Shown here in pieces: positions 25,101 through 33,182 of a stretch of 35,924 bases of DNA. The notes under the pieces are model-generated. The model searched no databases and was not told the origin of the DNA. It worked only from the letters and a program-made list of their open reading frames with translations. How positions within the stretch are numbered: position 1 is the first letter of the stretch; each line of letters starts with the position of its first letter. Origin of the DNA: CAZGOM01 sp964542875 (lineage in GTDB: Bacteria > Planctomycetota > Phycisphaerae > Phycisphaerales > Phycisphaeraceae); contig CAZIWA010000055.1 of assembly GCA_964542875.1 (NCBI GenBank), positions 1 through 35,924 of the forward strand, read 5' to 3'. The position numbers were made by a program, and so were the translations under genes.

Positions 25101-25784
25101 TCCGAGCCGGACACTGCCTTCCGCGGCAAGCTGGCCATCCAGATTCTCGGCCAGATCATCCGGGGTAAATACGCCGCCGGCGATCGCCTCGTTGAGCAGG
25201 ACATCGCCTCCCTCCACGCAGTCAGCCGCACCCCTGTGCGCGAAGCCCTGGCGGAGCTCGCCGCCGCCGGCTTCATCGAGCTTCGCGCCAATCGCGGCGC
25301 CGTCGTCAACCCTTTTGGCCGCAAACAACTCACCGACATTTACGAACTCCGTGCCATTCTCGAGGCCGCAGCCATCCGTCACGCCACCGGCAAAATCGCC
25401 TCTCTCAAGCTCGAAGCCCTCCATGTCCGCTTCACCCTGCTGGACCGGCAAGACACCCCAGACGCCGCCGACTGGTCCAAACGCGCCATGGCCCTGGACC
25501 GCAAACTCCATGATCTCATCGCCCGGCACTCCGGCAATGATCGGCTCATGCGTGAAATCGGCCTCCTGCGCGGCTTCCTGCAGGCCGTCAGGCTCGCCGT
25601 GGGCGATCATCAGCACGCCCAGCGGTTGGCCGTCAAAGACCACCTCAAAATCATCGACGCCCTCATGGCCCATAACGCCCAGGCCGCCCACGACGCCATG
25701 GTCGCCCACCTTCACCGAACCGGGACGCTTGCCGCCGATCTTCTCTTCCCCACCTCCGATTCTTCTCAACGAGCAACCCCATGA
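25083..25784 (+). CDS. GntR family transcriptional regulator, FCD subgroup
   Basis: A 233-residue regulator. Residues about 12-78 are the winged helix (QILGQIIRGKYAAGDRL, then DIASLHAVSRTPVREALAELAAAGFIEL and RANRGAVV). Residues about 85-220 are the all-helical FCD ligand domain, with Asp139 and His143 (DRKLHD) plus later histidines in DHLKIIDALMAH and AHDAMVAHLHR as likely metal ligands. FCD proteins usually sense small carboxylic or sugar acids (gluconate, galacturonate, lactate and similar), which fits the nearby lyase and oxidoreductase genes. ATG 25083 follows a consensus promoter with no leader. The end overlaps the next gene in an ATGA, so the two are translationally coupled. Confidence 0.93.
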   Translation: MTFGIQSEPDTAFRGKLAIQILGQIIRGKYAAGDRLVEQDIASLHAVSRTPVREALAELAAAGFIELRANRGAVVNPFGRKQLTDIYELRAILEAAAIRHATGKIASLKLEALHVRFTLLDRQDTPDAADWSKRAMALDRKLHDLIARHSGNDRLMREIGLLRGFLQAVRLAVGDHQHAQRLAVKDHLKIIDALMAHNAQAAHDAMVAHLHRTGTLAADLLFPTSDSSQRATP

Positions 25785-26161
25785 GTCAAGTAACCACATG
25801 CGCCCTTGCCACCCTCTTTGAAATCGCCCGGGCCGAGCTGGCCTCCGGCAAGCTCACCGCCGCCCGCCTCGACGAGTTGGAGCGCGCATCCTCGCCCGCC
25901 AATCGGCGTCAATGCCTGCTTTACCTCCACGCCAATACCGTTTCGCTTCAGGCTCACGTCCTTAACGCCACCCTTTACGAACCCGACCTCGGCAAAACCG
26001 CCACCATCGACCCCACCGGGCCCCAGATCACCTACGCCACGGTGAAGCACGCCATCGTCGACGGCTGGCGCGTCATCCAGTTTCCCGACCCGCGCGCCCG
26101 GTTTGATGATCGTGAAATCGATCTCCTGGGCTACGAATTCATTCTCGAAAAATACGTCTGA
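25781..26161 (+). CDS. Unknown 126-residue protein coupled to the GntR gene
   Basis: I do not recognise this protein. It starts in an ATGA overlap with the regulator's stop codon, and codon use matches its neighbours, so it is very likely real. The N-terminal half is helical (ALATLFEIARAELASGKLTAARLDELERASSPANRRQCLLYLHANT). The C-terminal half is mixed beta (LYEPDLGKTATIDPTGP, VDGWRVIQFPDPRARFDDREIDLLGYEFILEKYV). It has no signal peptide or membrane helix and is probably cytoplasmic. Its position between a repressor and a dioxygenase suggests a part in the same pathway, perhaps an accessory or small enzyme subunit. Confidence 0.82.
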   Translation: MSQVTTCALATLFEIARAELASGKLTAARLDELERASSPANRRQCLLYLHANTVSLQAHVLNATLYEPDLGKTATIDPTGPQITYATVKHAIVDGWRVIQFPDPRARFDDREIDLLGYEFILEKYV

Positions 26162-26190
26162 TTCCACTCCTTTTAGACATCAGGTTCCCC

Positions 26191-27027
26191 ATGCCCACTC
26201 AACACCTCTTAGACGATGCTCAGATGATGGACTTCGTGTCCAACGGTTTTCACTTGGTCACCCTGCCCCAGCCCAAAGCCTTCCACGATGAGCTTTACAA
26301 ACACTGCTCCGCCATCGAACGCAACCCCGGTAATGGCATCTACGACGCCGTCCCTGGGCTCAAAGAGGTCTATGAAACCCCCATCCTCACTGGCGCTCTC
26401 ACCAGCATCCTGGGGGGCGACTACGCCATGAATCCCCACCGGCACCTGCACACCATCAAAGCCCAAACCCTCTGGAGCCAGACCTGGCATCAGGACGGCA
26501 CCAACGTGCGCAACCGTCAGGTCTGGACCGTTCTGGCCATGTATTACCCGCAGGATGTCACTCTCGATATGGGCCCCACCGTCATCCTCCCCGGCTCGCA
26601 CATGCGCAACGCCCCTACCGACCGCATGGCCAACTACACCAACATCCGCGGCGCCCGTTACCTCACCGTCCCCGCGGGCACCGTCGCCATCACCCACTAC
26701 GACCTGTGGCACGCCGGCACGCTTAACCGCTCCGACAAAGACCGGCACATGCTCAAGTTCCTCTTTGACCGGCAGACCGCACCGGTCTCACCCTCCTGGA
26801 ACCATGACGCCGTCGAAGGCAACCGCATCGCCAGCCGCAGGGTGAACTGGAACGTGGGCGCACCCATCGGCGACATCAGCGATCACTACAAGGAATATGA
26901 ACTGCGCAAGGAAATGTGGCTCTGGCTCTGCGGCCAGGACCCTTTCGTCCCCCCCGGCCATTTCCGCAACATGCTCAACGACAATTGCCTGAGCCCCACC
27001 CGCAGCAACGTCTACAAAGCCACATGA
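26191..27027 (+). CDS. Phytanoyl-CoA dioxygenase (PhyH) family protein
   Basis: A 278-residue Fe(II)/2-oxoglutarate-dependent dioxygenase of the PhyH superfamily, expected to hydroxylate a small organic substrate with O2 and 2-oxoglutarate. The facial triad is visible: His100 and Asp102 in TWHQDGTN, and His174 in DLWHAGTLNRSDKDR. The Arg after it fits the 2-oxoglutarate salt bridge, and MGPTVILPGSH is the family's core strand. It lies 29 bases after the 126-residue gene, in one operon with the GntR regulator. PhyH proteins are greatly expanded in planctomycetes and substrates are mostly unknown. It converges on the lyase gene, with 43 bases between. Confidence 0.9.
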   Translation: MPTQHLLDDAQMMDFVSNGFHLVTLPQPKAFHDELYKHCSAIERNPGNGIYDAVPGLKEVYETPILTGALTSILGGDYAMNPHRHLHTIKAQTLWSQTWHQDGTNVRNRQVWTVLAMYYPQDVTLDMGPTVILPGSHMRNAPTDRMANYTNIRGARYLTVPAGTVAITHYDLWHAGTLNRSDKDRHMLKFLFDRQTAPVSPSWNHDAVEGNRIASRRVNWNVGAPIGDISDHYKEYELRKEMWLWLCGQDPFVPPGHFRNMLNDNCLSPTRSNVYKAT

Positions 27028-27070
27028 TGCGGCTCCCAATAACCCGCCACTGCGCCCCCCTCTTAACTTC

Positions 27071-29164
27071 TCACTTCAAACTTCCCGCCCCTCCAAACAA
27101 CCTCCGCGCCAGCACCTGCCCGGTGGATACCCGCCGCCTCACCACCACCCACTCGCCCCGGGCATCGATATCCCCAGCAATCAGCAGCCGATGCCCGTAG
27201 GCGCAGATAAGAGTGTCTTCCACGTCGCCCACGCGCAGGCTCACTGCGATCTGCCCATCCAGGTTTTTCAGCCGTGTGAACACCGGTTCCGGCGCGCCTT
27301 TGGCCCGGGGAACCATCAGCGTCAAAAACTTCCCGTTGGGCCCAGTCACCTTCGCCACCAGACGAGGCCGGAAATACACCGCATGATGCACCTGTTTCCA
27401 CGGCGCATCTTTGTGCTTCTCCCGCTCGCTGGCCAGCATCGCCGGCGTAATGTACTTGTGTGAGCTGGGTGTCGCTTCGTCCTGCATCACCGACACCACA
27501 TATGGCGCAGGCAGCGTCGGCGAATCCGGCGTCGCCCAAAACACATCCAGCGCGCTTCCATGAATCCGGCCACGCACCGTTGCCTGGCCTAAACCGGTTT
27601 CAATCACATTTCCCGGGCTGGTGTGCATCGTCCACCAATATTCCCGCGGCATCACTTTCCCATGGTCTGCATTCACATCATCCAGCGTCCAGCCATAAGC
27701 CGGCATCTCCGGGCCCTTCACCAGCCCTACAGTCCGGTACGACCAGTAACAGTTGGACTGCTGAGAGTTATCACAGCTCGCCGCATCCACAAACCCATCC
27801 GGGTGAAACCCGGTGAGCCTGCCCTGGTAATACGCCGCGCGCCATTCTCCGCCTGTGGATTGGCCGGACTTTCCGTCCACCAGCACCACGCTGTGCCCAG
27901 CCTGTTCGATGTTGTATCGCCCGGGGCTGATTCCAAAGTATTCCCCCATCGCGCTGAGCCCAAAGTGCCCGCTTGAGTCATGCTCGTGCCCCTGCGCCAG
28001 GGTCGGCCTCTGGCCGCCGTCCAGGTAAAGATACGTCGCATCCGGCCCCCAACCGGACCGGAAACTCGCCAGGCCCCGGCTCATGTCGCAATACGCCGTC
28101 GGGTCAACGCCATCCTCAGGCGGACGCACCTTACCCATCTCATCCATCACCGCCAACGACATCCACGACACCGGCACATTGCGTCCATCCTCAAACTTCA
28201 CCTCAACATGCGACGGCGGCGTTCCATACGACAACGTGCCCGAAAGCCACAACAACACCGGGTCGCCATTCACCGCCGCCAGGCGCGCCAGCACGAACTC
28301 CCGCATCCCAAAATCGTCCCCATGGTCCCCGATATTGGTCAGGTTCTGCCCCCACGGCTGCACCAGGTGCAGCATCGCCCGGCCAAACCGCATGAATTGT
28401 GGGCACCTTTCCTGAATGTCGTACCACCCCGCCCGGGCGCACAGGCTGGCCACCAGATAGAGCTTCGCCGCACACATCGCGCCATAACCCATGTCCTCCG
28501 CCGGGTAGCCGTTGGGCCCCGTCGTTGCCTGCAGTGATGCATCCAGGAACCGGACCAGCATGTCGCGCTCATGGGTCAGGTCTCCTGCTTGAGGATCTCC
28601 CCAGACAGCCAGCAGATTCACCAGCGCCTGCAACATCCCCACAAGCGGAAGGTTCCCTCCCGCACAACGCAGGTACGAAGGCTCAAGCCTGGCCACCACC
28701 CGTCTGACGCCTTTGTCCGCCAGCCACGTCATGAGCGCGTTTTTATCCGGCGATTCCATCCGATGGCACAAGAGGTCATACGCCAGGGCCAGTCCATGCC
28801 CTCCGCCATCGACATAAAAACGCGGGCCCGTCGGCCCATAGCTGGCAAGCATCCAGCGCACCGTCTTGATCGCCGCATCAAACAAACCAGCATCGTTCTG
28901 GTTTACCCACGCCGCCGCCGCAAGTCGCTCCAGGCGCACCGGCGCTGGCACATGGATGATGTTTTCCTTCATCACCTGTGATGTCGCCTGCGCAACGCCA
29001 CGCGCATCGTCGCCCGCCAGAGACATGAATGCGTTGCGCAATCGCAAGCCATCGCCGGCCTTTGTCGCATTCAAAACCCTGGCATGGTCCTCGTTGGTCC
29101 AGACCACGCGCGGATGCACTGTGCGCGCGTATTCTTCCGCTGCCTCGCCAAATTCAAATCCCAT
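27071..29164 (-). CDS. Heparinase II/III-like protein (polysaccharide lyase fold)
   Basis: A 697-residue protein with the two-part heparinase II/III layout. An alpha-helical toroid (about 40-340) holds GPRFYVDGGGHGLALAYDLL, EDMGYGAMCAAKLYL and NIGDHGDDFGMREFV. A beta-sandwich region (about 360-690) holds GLASFRSGWGPDATYLYLDGG, GHEHDSSGHFGLSAMGEYF (His393, His395, Asp396, His400), and HSVVLVDGKSGQS. Families PL12, PL15, PL17 and PL21 share this fold and cleave uronic-acid polysaccharides by beta-elimination. No signal peptide is seen at MGFEFGEAAEEYARTVHPR, so it may act in the cytoplasm on oligosaccharides. ATG 29162-29164 has AAAGGA about 8 bases upstream. It is divergent from pseudopilin 6. 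Exact PL family and substrate unknown. Confidence 0.85.
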   Translation of the reverse strand: MGFEFGEAAEEYARTVHPRVVWTNEDHARVLNATKAGDGLRLRNAFMSLAGDDARGVAQATSQVMKENIIHVPAPVRLERLAAAAWVNQNDAGLFDAAIKTVRWMLASYGPTGPRFYVDGGGHGLALAYDLLCHRMESPDKNALMTWLADKGVRRVVARLEPSYLRCAGGNLPLVGMLQALVNLLAVWGDPQAGDLTHERDMLVRFLDASLQATTGPNGYPAEDMGYGAMCAAKLYLVASLCARAGWYDIQERCPQFMRFGRAMLHLVQPWGQNLTNIGDHGDDFGMREFVLARLAAVNGDPVLLWLSGTLSYGTPPSHVEVKFEDGRNVPVSWMSLAVMDEMGKVRPPEDGVDPTAYCDMSRGLASFRSGWGPDATYLYLDGGQRPTLAQGHEHDSSGHFGLSAMGEYFGISPGRYNIEQAGHSVVLVDGKSGQSTGGEWRAAYYQGRLTGFHPDGFVDAASCDNSQQSNCYWSYRTVGLVKGPEMPAYGWTLDDVNADHGKVMPREYWWTMHTSPGNVIETGLGQATVRGRIHGSALDVFWATPDSPTLPAPYVVSVMQDEATPSSHKYITPAMLASEREKHKDAPWKQVHHAVYFRPRLVAKVTGPNGKFLTLMVPRAKGAPEPVFTRLKNLDGQIAVSLRVGDVEDTLICAYGHRLLIAGDIDARGEWVVVRRRVSTGQVLARRLFGGAGSLK

Positions 29165-29289
29165 GAAAAAATCCTTTGCAACTTTTGCGTCGTCTCATTA
29201 AATTCATCTTTATGATACTTTGAGTAAATAAATAAACGACTGCCTTTTCACCTCTCTCCAGTCCGCGAAAAACCCCAGGAATTCCGGCC

Positions 29290-30207
29290 ATGCCCCGTGC
29301 GTGCACATCCATCGCGCTTCGCGTCCGTCGAGGTTTCACACTCATTGAGATGCTCGTTGTCGTCGCCATCATCGGGGTTCTCTTCGCCTTGGTTTTCCCA
29401 TCCCTGGCGGCCTCTCGCCAGTTGGCCATCAAGGCTCAATGCGGATCGGTCATGCGCCAGGCCGGCATCGGCTTTGGCGCTTATCGCGCCGATCACCGTG
29501 AATGGATCATCCGTCTGGAGCCCAAGACCGGCAGCACCGCCACCAGCGGTTACCGTTGGAATCTAAACGCTCAGCTCACGTACTCCCAGGCGCTGGAAGC
29601 CTACTGGCCGTCCCACACCCGGTACTGCCCTTCCATCGCAAATCCCGACAAAACCACCTTTGAATGGACCTACACCGCCCCTCTCCTGGACAACCTCTAC
29701 GCCGCTTCCGGCTACATGCCTGGCCGCGCCACGCCTCCCGGCTCATACACCGCCAACGGCTACCTCAAGCTCGTCCCCGGTCCGGCCATCTACACCCCTG
29801 GTTCTTCCAGCAATCCGGCACTTTGGGGAACCATCTACCGCAACGCCTCGGGCAAAACATACGACCCCCTCTACTCTCAGCCGCTGCTGGCCGACTACTT
29901 CCAATCATCCAATCACTCATCCCCTTACCGCATCGCCGCCCACAACGGCGACAAGGCCATCAGCCGCACCGACAACCGGATCGACTCCCAAGGCGGCCAC
30001 TCGCTCTGGGAAGATGGACACATCGAATGGCACCTCTGGCCTCAAAGCGCCGGATCTCTCTTTAAACCCGAGCTCTCCTCAGGTTTCACCCAGGTCAACT
30101 ATTACCCCTTCAGCATCTCCGTAGGCGGCGCATCCGAAGGCTGGACCAGCTCCGGCAATGAATACACCCGCTACTACTTCTGGTGCAAACAGGCCCCACG
30201 CGGCTGA
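29290..30207 (+). CDS. Prepilin-type cleavage/methylation protein (pseudopilin) 6
   Basis: A 305-residue prepilin-like protein, the longest of the six. AGGA lies 9 bases before ATG 29290. The leader is 15 residues (MPRACTSIALRVRRG), then Phe16-Thr-Leu-Ile-Glu20 and a hydrophobic helix (MLVVVAIIGVLFALVFP). The C terminus has GGHSLWEDGHIEWHLWP, a shortened H...DG box. After that come about 55 extra residues (FKPELSSGFTQVNYYPF...) not seen in the others. It is divergent from the heparinase-like gene across a 125-base AT-rich spacer, with TATGAT at 29211 as a possible -10. Confidence 0.9.
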   Translation: MPRACTSIALRVRRGFTLIEMLVVVAIIGVLFALVFPSLAASRQLAIKAQCGSVMRQAGIGFGAYRADHREWIIRLEPKTGSTATSGYRWNLNAQLTYSQALEAYWPSHTRYCPSIANPDKTTFEWTYTAPLLDNLYAASGYMPGRATPPGSYTANGYLKLVPGPAIYTPGSSSNPALWGTIYRNASGKTYDPLYSQPLLADYFQSSNHSSPYRIAAHNGDKAISRTDNRIDSQGGHSLWEDGHIEWHLWPQSAGSLFKPELSSGFTQVNYYPFSISVGGASEGWTSSGNEYTRYYFWCKQAPRG

Positions 30208-30216
30208 CCCAGCCCG

Positions 30217-30254
30217 GCTTTGGCCAAAGCGTTTAGAATCTCACGAACCGGTTC
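30217..30254. promoter_or_regulatory. Two palindromes upstream of the M81 gene
   Basis: GCTTTGGCCAAAGC (30217-30230, perfect 14 bp) and GAACCGGTTC (30245-30254, perfect 10 bp) flank a -10-like TAGAAT (30234-30239) in the 65-base gap. They are candidate operator sites; no protein can be named. Confidence 0.4.
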
Positions 30255-30272
30255 ACCCTTCATGAGGTTTCT

Positions 30273-31736
30273 ATGCGCGTTGGCATCATCGGTCTCCAGC
30301 ACGAATCCAACTCATTCATGGCCGCCCCCACCACCCTGGCAGACTTCCAGCGTGACATCCTCGTCACCGGTCAGGCGGTCCGGACACGCATGGCCAAAGC
30401 CTTCCACGAAGTCGGCGGCTTCTTTGAAGCCCTTGATAACGCCGGCATCACCGCTGTCCCCATCCTCATGGCCCGCGCCACGCCCTCAGGCGTTATTCAA
30501 GACACCGCGCTTGAGCACATGCTCGCGCTCATCGAAAAAGGTCTTAAGGAAGCCGGCCCGCTTGATGGCCTCCTCGTCGCCCCGCACGGTGCCGCCATCG
30601 GCGAAACCCACCCAGACATGGACGGCTACTGGCTCACCAAAGTCCGCCAATGGTTCGGCCCCGACAAGCCCATCGTCATCACCCTCGACCTCCACACCAA
30701 CCTCTCCCCTCAGATGGTCGCCGCGGCAAACGCCACGGTCATGTACGGTTGCAACCCACACCTCGACCAACGTGAACGCGGCATCGACGCCGCCAACATC
30801 ATGGTCCGCACGCTCAAGGGTGAGATCAAACCAACCCAGGCCGCCAGCTTCCCCGCCCTGGCCATCAACATCGAACGCCAGCACACCTTTGAAGAGCCCT
30901 GCCTGAGCCTCTACAAATTCTCCAATGAGCTGCGCAAGCGGCCGGGTGTCATCTCCACCAGCATCGCTCTGGGCTTTGCTTACTCCGATGTCGCCGAAAT
31001 GGGCTCTGCGTTCGTGGCCGTCACCGATAACAACCCCGCTTTGGCCCAGCAGATCGCCAATGAGCTCGCCCAGTACGTCATCGACCGCAAAGAGGATTTT
31101 GCTCCCGTTCTCACCAGCCCGCAGGACGCCGTCCGCGATGCCGCCCAGCGGCCCGGCCCCGTCTGCGTGCTGGACATGGGCGACAATGTCGGCGGCGGCG
31201 CACCCGGCGACGGCGTCGTCATCGCCAACGTCATCCACAAGCTCGGCGGCCCTAAAACCTTCACCTGCCTCTGGGACCCCCAGGCCCAGGCCACAGCCCG
31301 GGCCGCAGGCGTAGGCGCGCGCCTGAAACTCTCCATGGGTGGCAAGAGCGACAAAGCCTACGGCCCGCCTCTGGTGGCGGACGTGAAAGTGCTGAAACTT
31401 CACGACGGCAAGTTCACCGAAACCACCGTCACCCACTGGGGCATGACCGACTTCGACATGGGCCCCACCGCTGTCGTCGAAACCGATACCGGGCTCACCA
31501 TCCAGCTCACCACCAACCGGACCTACCCCACCAGCCTCAACCAGATATCCACCTGCGGGCTCGACCCCGCCAGCTTCCAGATCCTCATCGCCAAAGGCGT
31601 CCACGCGCCCATTGGCGCTTACAAGCGCGTCTGCAAAAGCGCCATCCGTGTGAACACCCCCGGCCACACCACCGCAGACCTCTCACTGCTCACCTTCAAA
31701 CACCGCCGCAAACCGCTCTTCCCCTTCGAACGCTGA
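30273..31736 (+). CDS. M81 family metallopeptidase (MlrC-like)
   Basis: A 487-residue zinc hydrolase of the MlrC/DUF1485 family, named for microcystinase C but widespread in bacteria without microcystin. GAGG lies 5 bases before ATG 30273. The N-terminal domain (about 1-290) begins RVGIIGLQHESNSF and carries the metal site: Asp139 and His141 in TLDLHTNLS and His163 in NPHLDQRERG. This D-X-H-X21-H spacing is that of the family. HGAAIGETHPDMDGYW is another conserved block. The C-terminal MlrC domain (about 300-480) starts VCVLDMGDNVGGGAPGDGV. Near-normal family length. It probably forms an operon with the Gfo/Idh gene, 115 bases on. Physiological substrate is unknown. Confidence 0.92.
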   Translation: MRVGIIGLQHESNSFMAAPTTLADFQRDILVTGQAVRTRMAKAFHEVGGFFEALDNAGITAVPILMARATPSGVIQDTALEHMLALIEKGLKEAGPLDGLLVAPHGAAIGETHPDMDGYWLTKVRQWFGPDKPIVITLDLHTNLSPQMVAAANATVMYGCNPHLDQRERGIDAANIMVRTLKGEIKPTQAASFPALAINIERQHTFEEPCLSLYKFSNELRKRPGVISTSIALGFAYSDVAEMGSAFVAVTDNNPALAQQIANELAQYVIDRKEDFAPVLTSPQDAVRDAAQRPGPVCVLDMGDNVGGGAPGDGVVIANVIHKLGGPKTFTCLWDPQAQATARAAGVGARLKLSMGGKSDKAYGPPLVADVKVLKLHDGKFTETTVTHWGMTDFDMGPTAVVETDTGLTIQLTTNRTYPTSLNQISTCGLDPASFQILIAKGVHAPIGAYKRVCKSAIRVNTPGHTTADLSLLTFKHRRKPLFPFER

Positions 31737-31823
31737 ACTCAATCCAAAACAAAAACCGGAGTGGCGCAGCACGGCGCAAACCAGTGCTGTGTTCTTCCCT
31801 CCATCCACCTCATCTCTTGTCAT

Positions 31824-31829
31824 TACAAT
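31824..31829 (+). promoter_or_regulatory. Possible -10 box before the Gfo/Idh gene
   Basis: TACAAT (5 of 6 to TATAAT) lies 23 bases before ATG 31852, in a short AT-rich patch. No convincing -35 is present, so an internal promoter is only tentative. Confidence 0.3.
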
Positions 31830-31851
31830 AAAACCCAGTGAAAGGTTACCC

Positions 31852-33096
31852 ATGCCCAAAACAACCAGGCAGTCCAAAGCCATCCGCGTTGGCGTGCTCG
31901 GCGGCCGCCGCGGCCAGACCTTCATGAACAACTCCGCCGCCACCGGCCTCGAACTTGTCGCCGTCTGCGATCACTCCCCCACCACCCTCGCCGCGGTCAA
32001 AGCCAAGCACCCCGCCGTCTCCACCTATGCCGATTTCGACCAGATGCTCGCCCACGACTTGGACGCCGTCGTCCTCGCCAACTACTTCCACGAGCACGCC
32101 CCCTTTGCCATCAAAACCCTCCAGGCCGGCAAACACGTCATGAGTGAATGCACCCCTTGCATCACCATGGCCGAGGGCGTCGCTCTCTGCGAAGCAGTCG
32201 AGAAGTCCGGCCTCATTTACATGTTCGCCGAGAACTATCCCTACTCCGCTGCCTGCATTGAGATGGCCCGCCTCTACAAAGAAGGAGAAGTCGGCCAGGC
32301 CATTTATGGCGAAGGGGAATACATCCACCCGGACACTCAGGAAGCGTTTCAGGACCGCTCCCCCGGACTGGACCACTGGCGCAACGTCCTGCCCGCCACC
32401 TATTACTGCACGCACGCGCTGGCGCCCCTCATGGCCATCACCGACACCCGGCCCGTCAGCGTCAACGCGCTTTCCCTGCCCTACCCCAAGGGCTTTGATG
32501 ACCACCGTGTGAAGCACCAGGATGTCGGCTCCATCATCTGCACCACCATGGACACCGGCGCCATCTTCCGGCTTGTCCAGGGCGCAGTCCCCGGGCACAG
32601 CGTCTACTACCGTGTCCACGGCACCAAAGGCATGATGGAAATGCCCCGCAACGGCGGCTGGAACACCGTCAACATCGAACACGATTACTTCAACATCCCC
32701 GCCGACGGCTACGCCAAACGCGTCATCAATCCTGCCTTCCCCGCCTGGGCGCAAAAAGCCAACCGCGCCGGTCACGGCGGCGGCGACTTCTTCACCAATC
32801 ACTACTTTGCCCAGGCCATCCAAACCAGCAGGCAACCCTTCCTGGATGTCTACCGCGCCGTCGCCATGTCCGCAGTCGGCATCCAGGCATGGCGCTCCGC
32901 ACTGGCCGGCGGCGCACCCCAGGCCCTGCCCGACTGGCGCAAAAAATCAGCCCGCGCGCCTTTCGCCAAAGACCACTGGTCGCCCTTTGCCAAGTCCACA
33001 GCCGACAAGGCTCCCAGCAGCGTCGTGACGCCCGCGTACAAGCCAAGCAAAAACGCCGTCGCCCAGGCCCAAAAGCGCTGGGCGAAAAACGGGTAA
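31852..33096 (+). CDS. Gfo/Idh/MocA family oxidoreductase, EKP motif altered
   Basis: A 414-residue NAD(P)-dependent sugar/inositol dehydrogenase-like protein. ATG 31852 is chosen over an earlier in-frame start because GAAAGG lies 5 bases upstream. Residues 1-130 form the Rossmann domain (RVGVLGGRRGQTF, then LVAVCDHSP). At the usual EKP position it reads HVMSECTPC (Glu99-Cys100-Thr101), so the catalytic Lys of classical members is absent. The nearby MFAENYPYSAACIEMARLY resembles a planctomycete/Bacteroidota subgroup with SEV/SEC instead of EKP. The C-terminal alpha/beta domain (about 130-390) holds LDHWRNVLPATYYCTHALAPL. A Lys/Ala-rich tail ends the protein. No Tat or Sec signal is visible, so it is cytoplasmic. 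Likely acts on a sugar or its acid. Confidence 0.9.
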   Translation: MPKTTRQSKAIRVGVLGGRRGQTFMNNSAATGLELVAVCDHSPTTLAAVKAKHPAVSTYADFDQMLAHDLDAVVLANYFHEHAPFAIKTLQAGKHVMSECTPCITMAEGVALCEAVEKSGLIYMFAENYPYSAACIEMARLYKEGEVGQAIYGEGEYIHPDTQEAFQDRSPGLDHWRNVLPATYYCTHALAPLMAITDTRPVSVNALSLPYPKGFDDHRVKHQDVGSIICTTMDTGAIFRLVQGAVPGHSVYYRVHGTKGMMEMPRNGGWNTVNIEHDYFNIPADGYAKRVINPAFPAWAQKANRAGHGGGDFFTNHYFAQAIQTSRQPFLDVYRAVAMSAVGIQAWRSALAGGAPQALPDWRKKSARAPFAKDHWSPFAKSTADKAPSSVVTPAYKPSKNAVAQAQKRWAKNG

Positions 33097-33109
33097 TGCG
33101 TGAGCCATC

Positions 33110-33128
33110 TTTTAGGCGCCGCCTAAAA
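33110..33128. terminator. Inverted repeat between convergent Gfo/Idh and leuS genes
   Basis: TTTTAGGC (33110-33117) and GCCTAAAA (33121-33128) are perfect arms around GCC, symmetrical enough to end transcription from both sides. The T-run is inside the stem and the GC part is short, so its strength is uncertain. Confidence 0.45.
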
Positions 33129-33182
33129 CCATCTTCCCTCGGGAGAGGGCCGCGTGCGGATAAATGAGACTTGTCCCAAGCC

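Noticed and set aside
30273..31736. Microcystin degradation by the M81 gene
   Set aside because: The family name comes from MlrC, but no mlrA, mlrB or mlrD genes are here and the family is widespread in bacteria without this trait.
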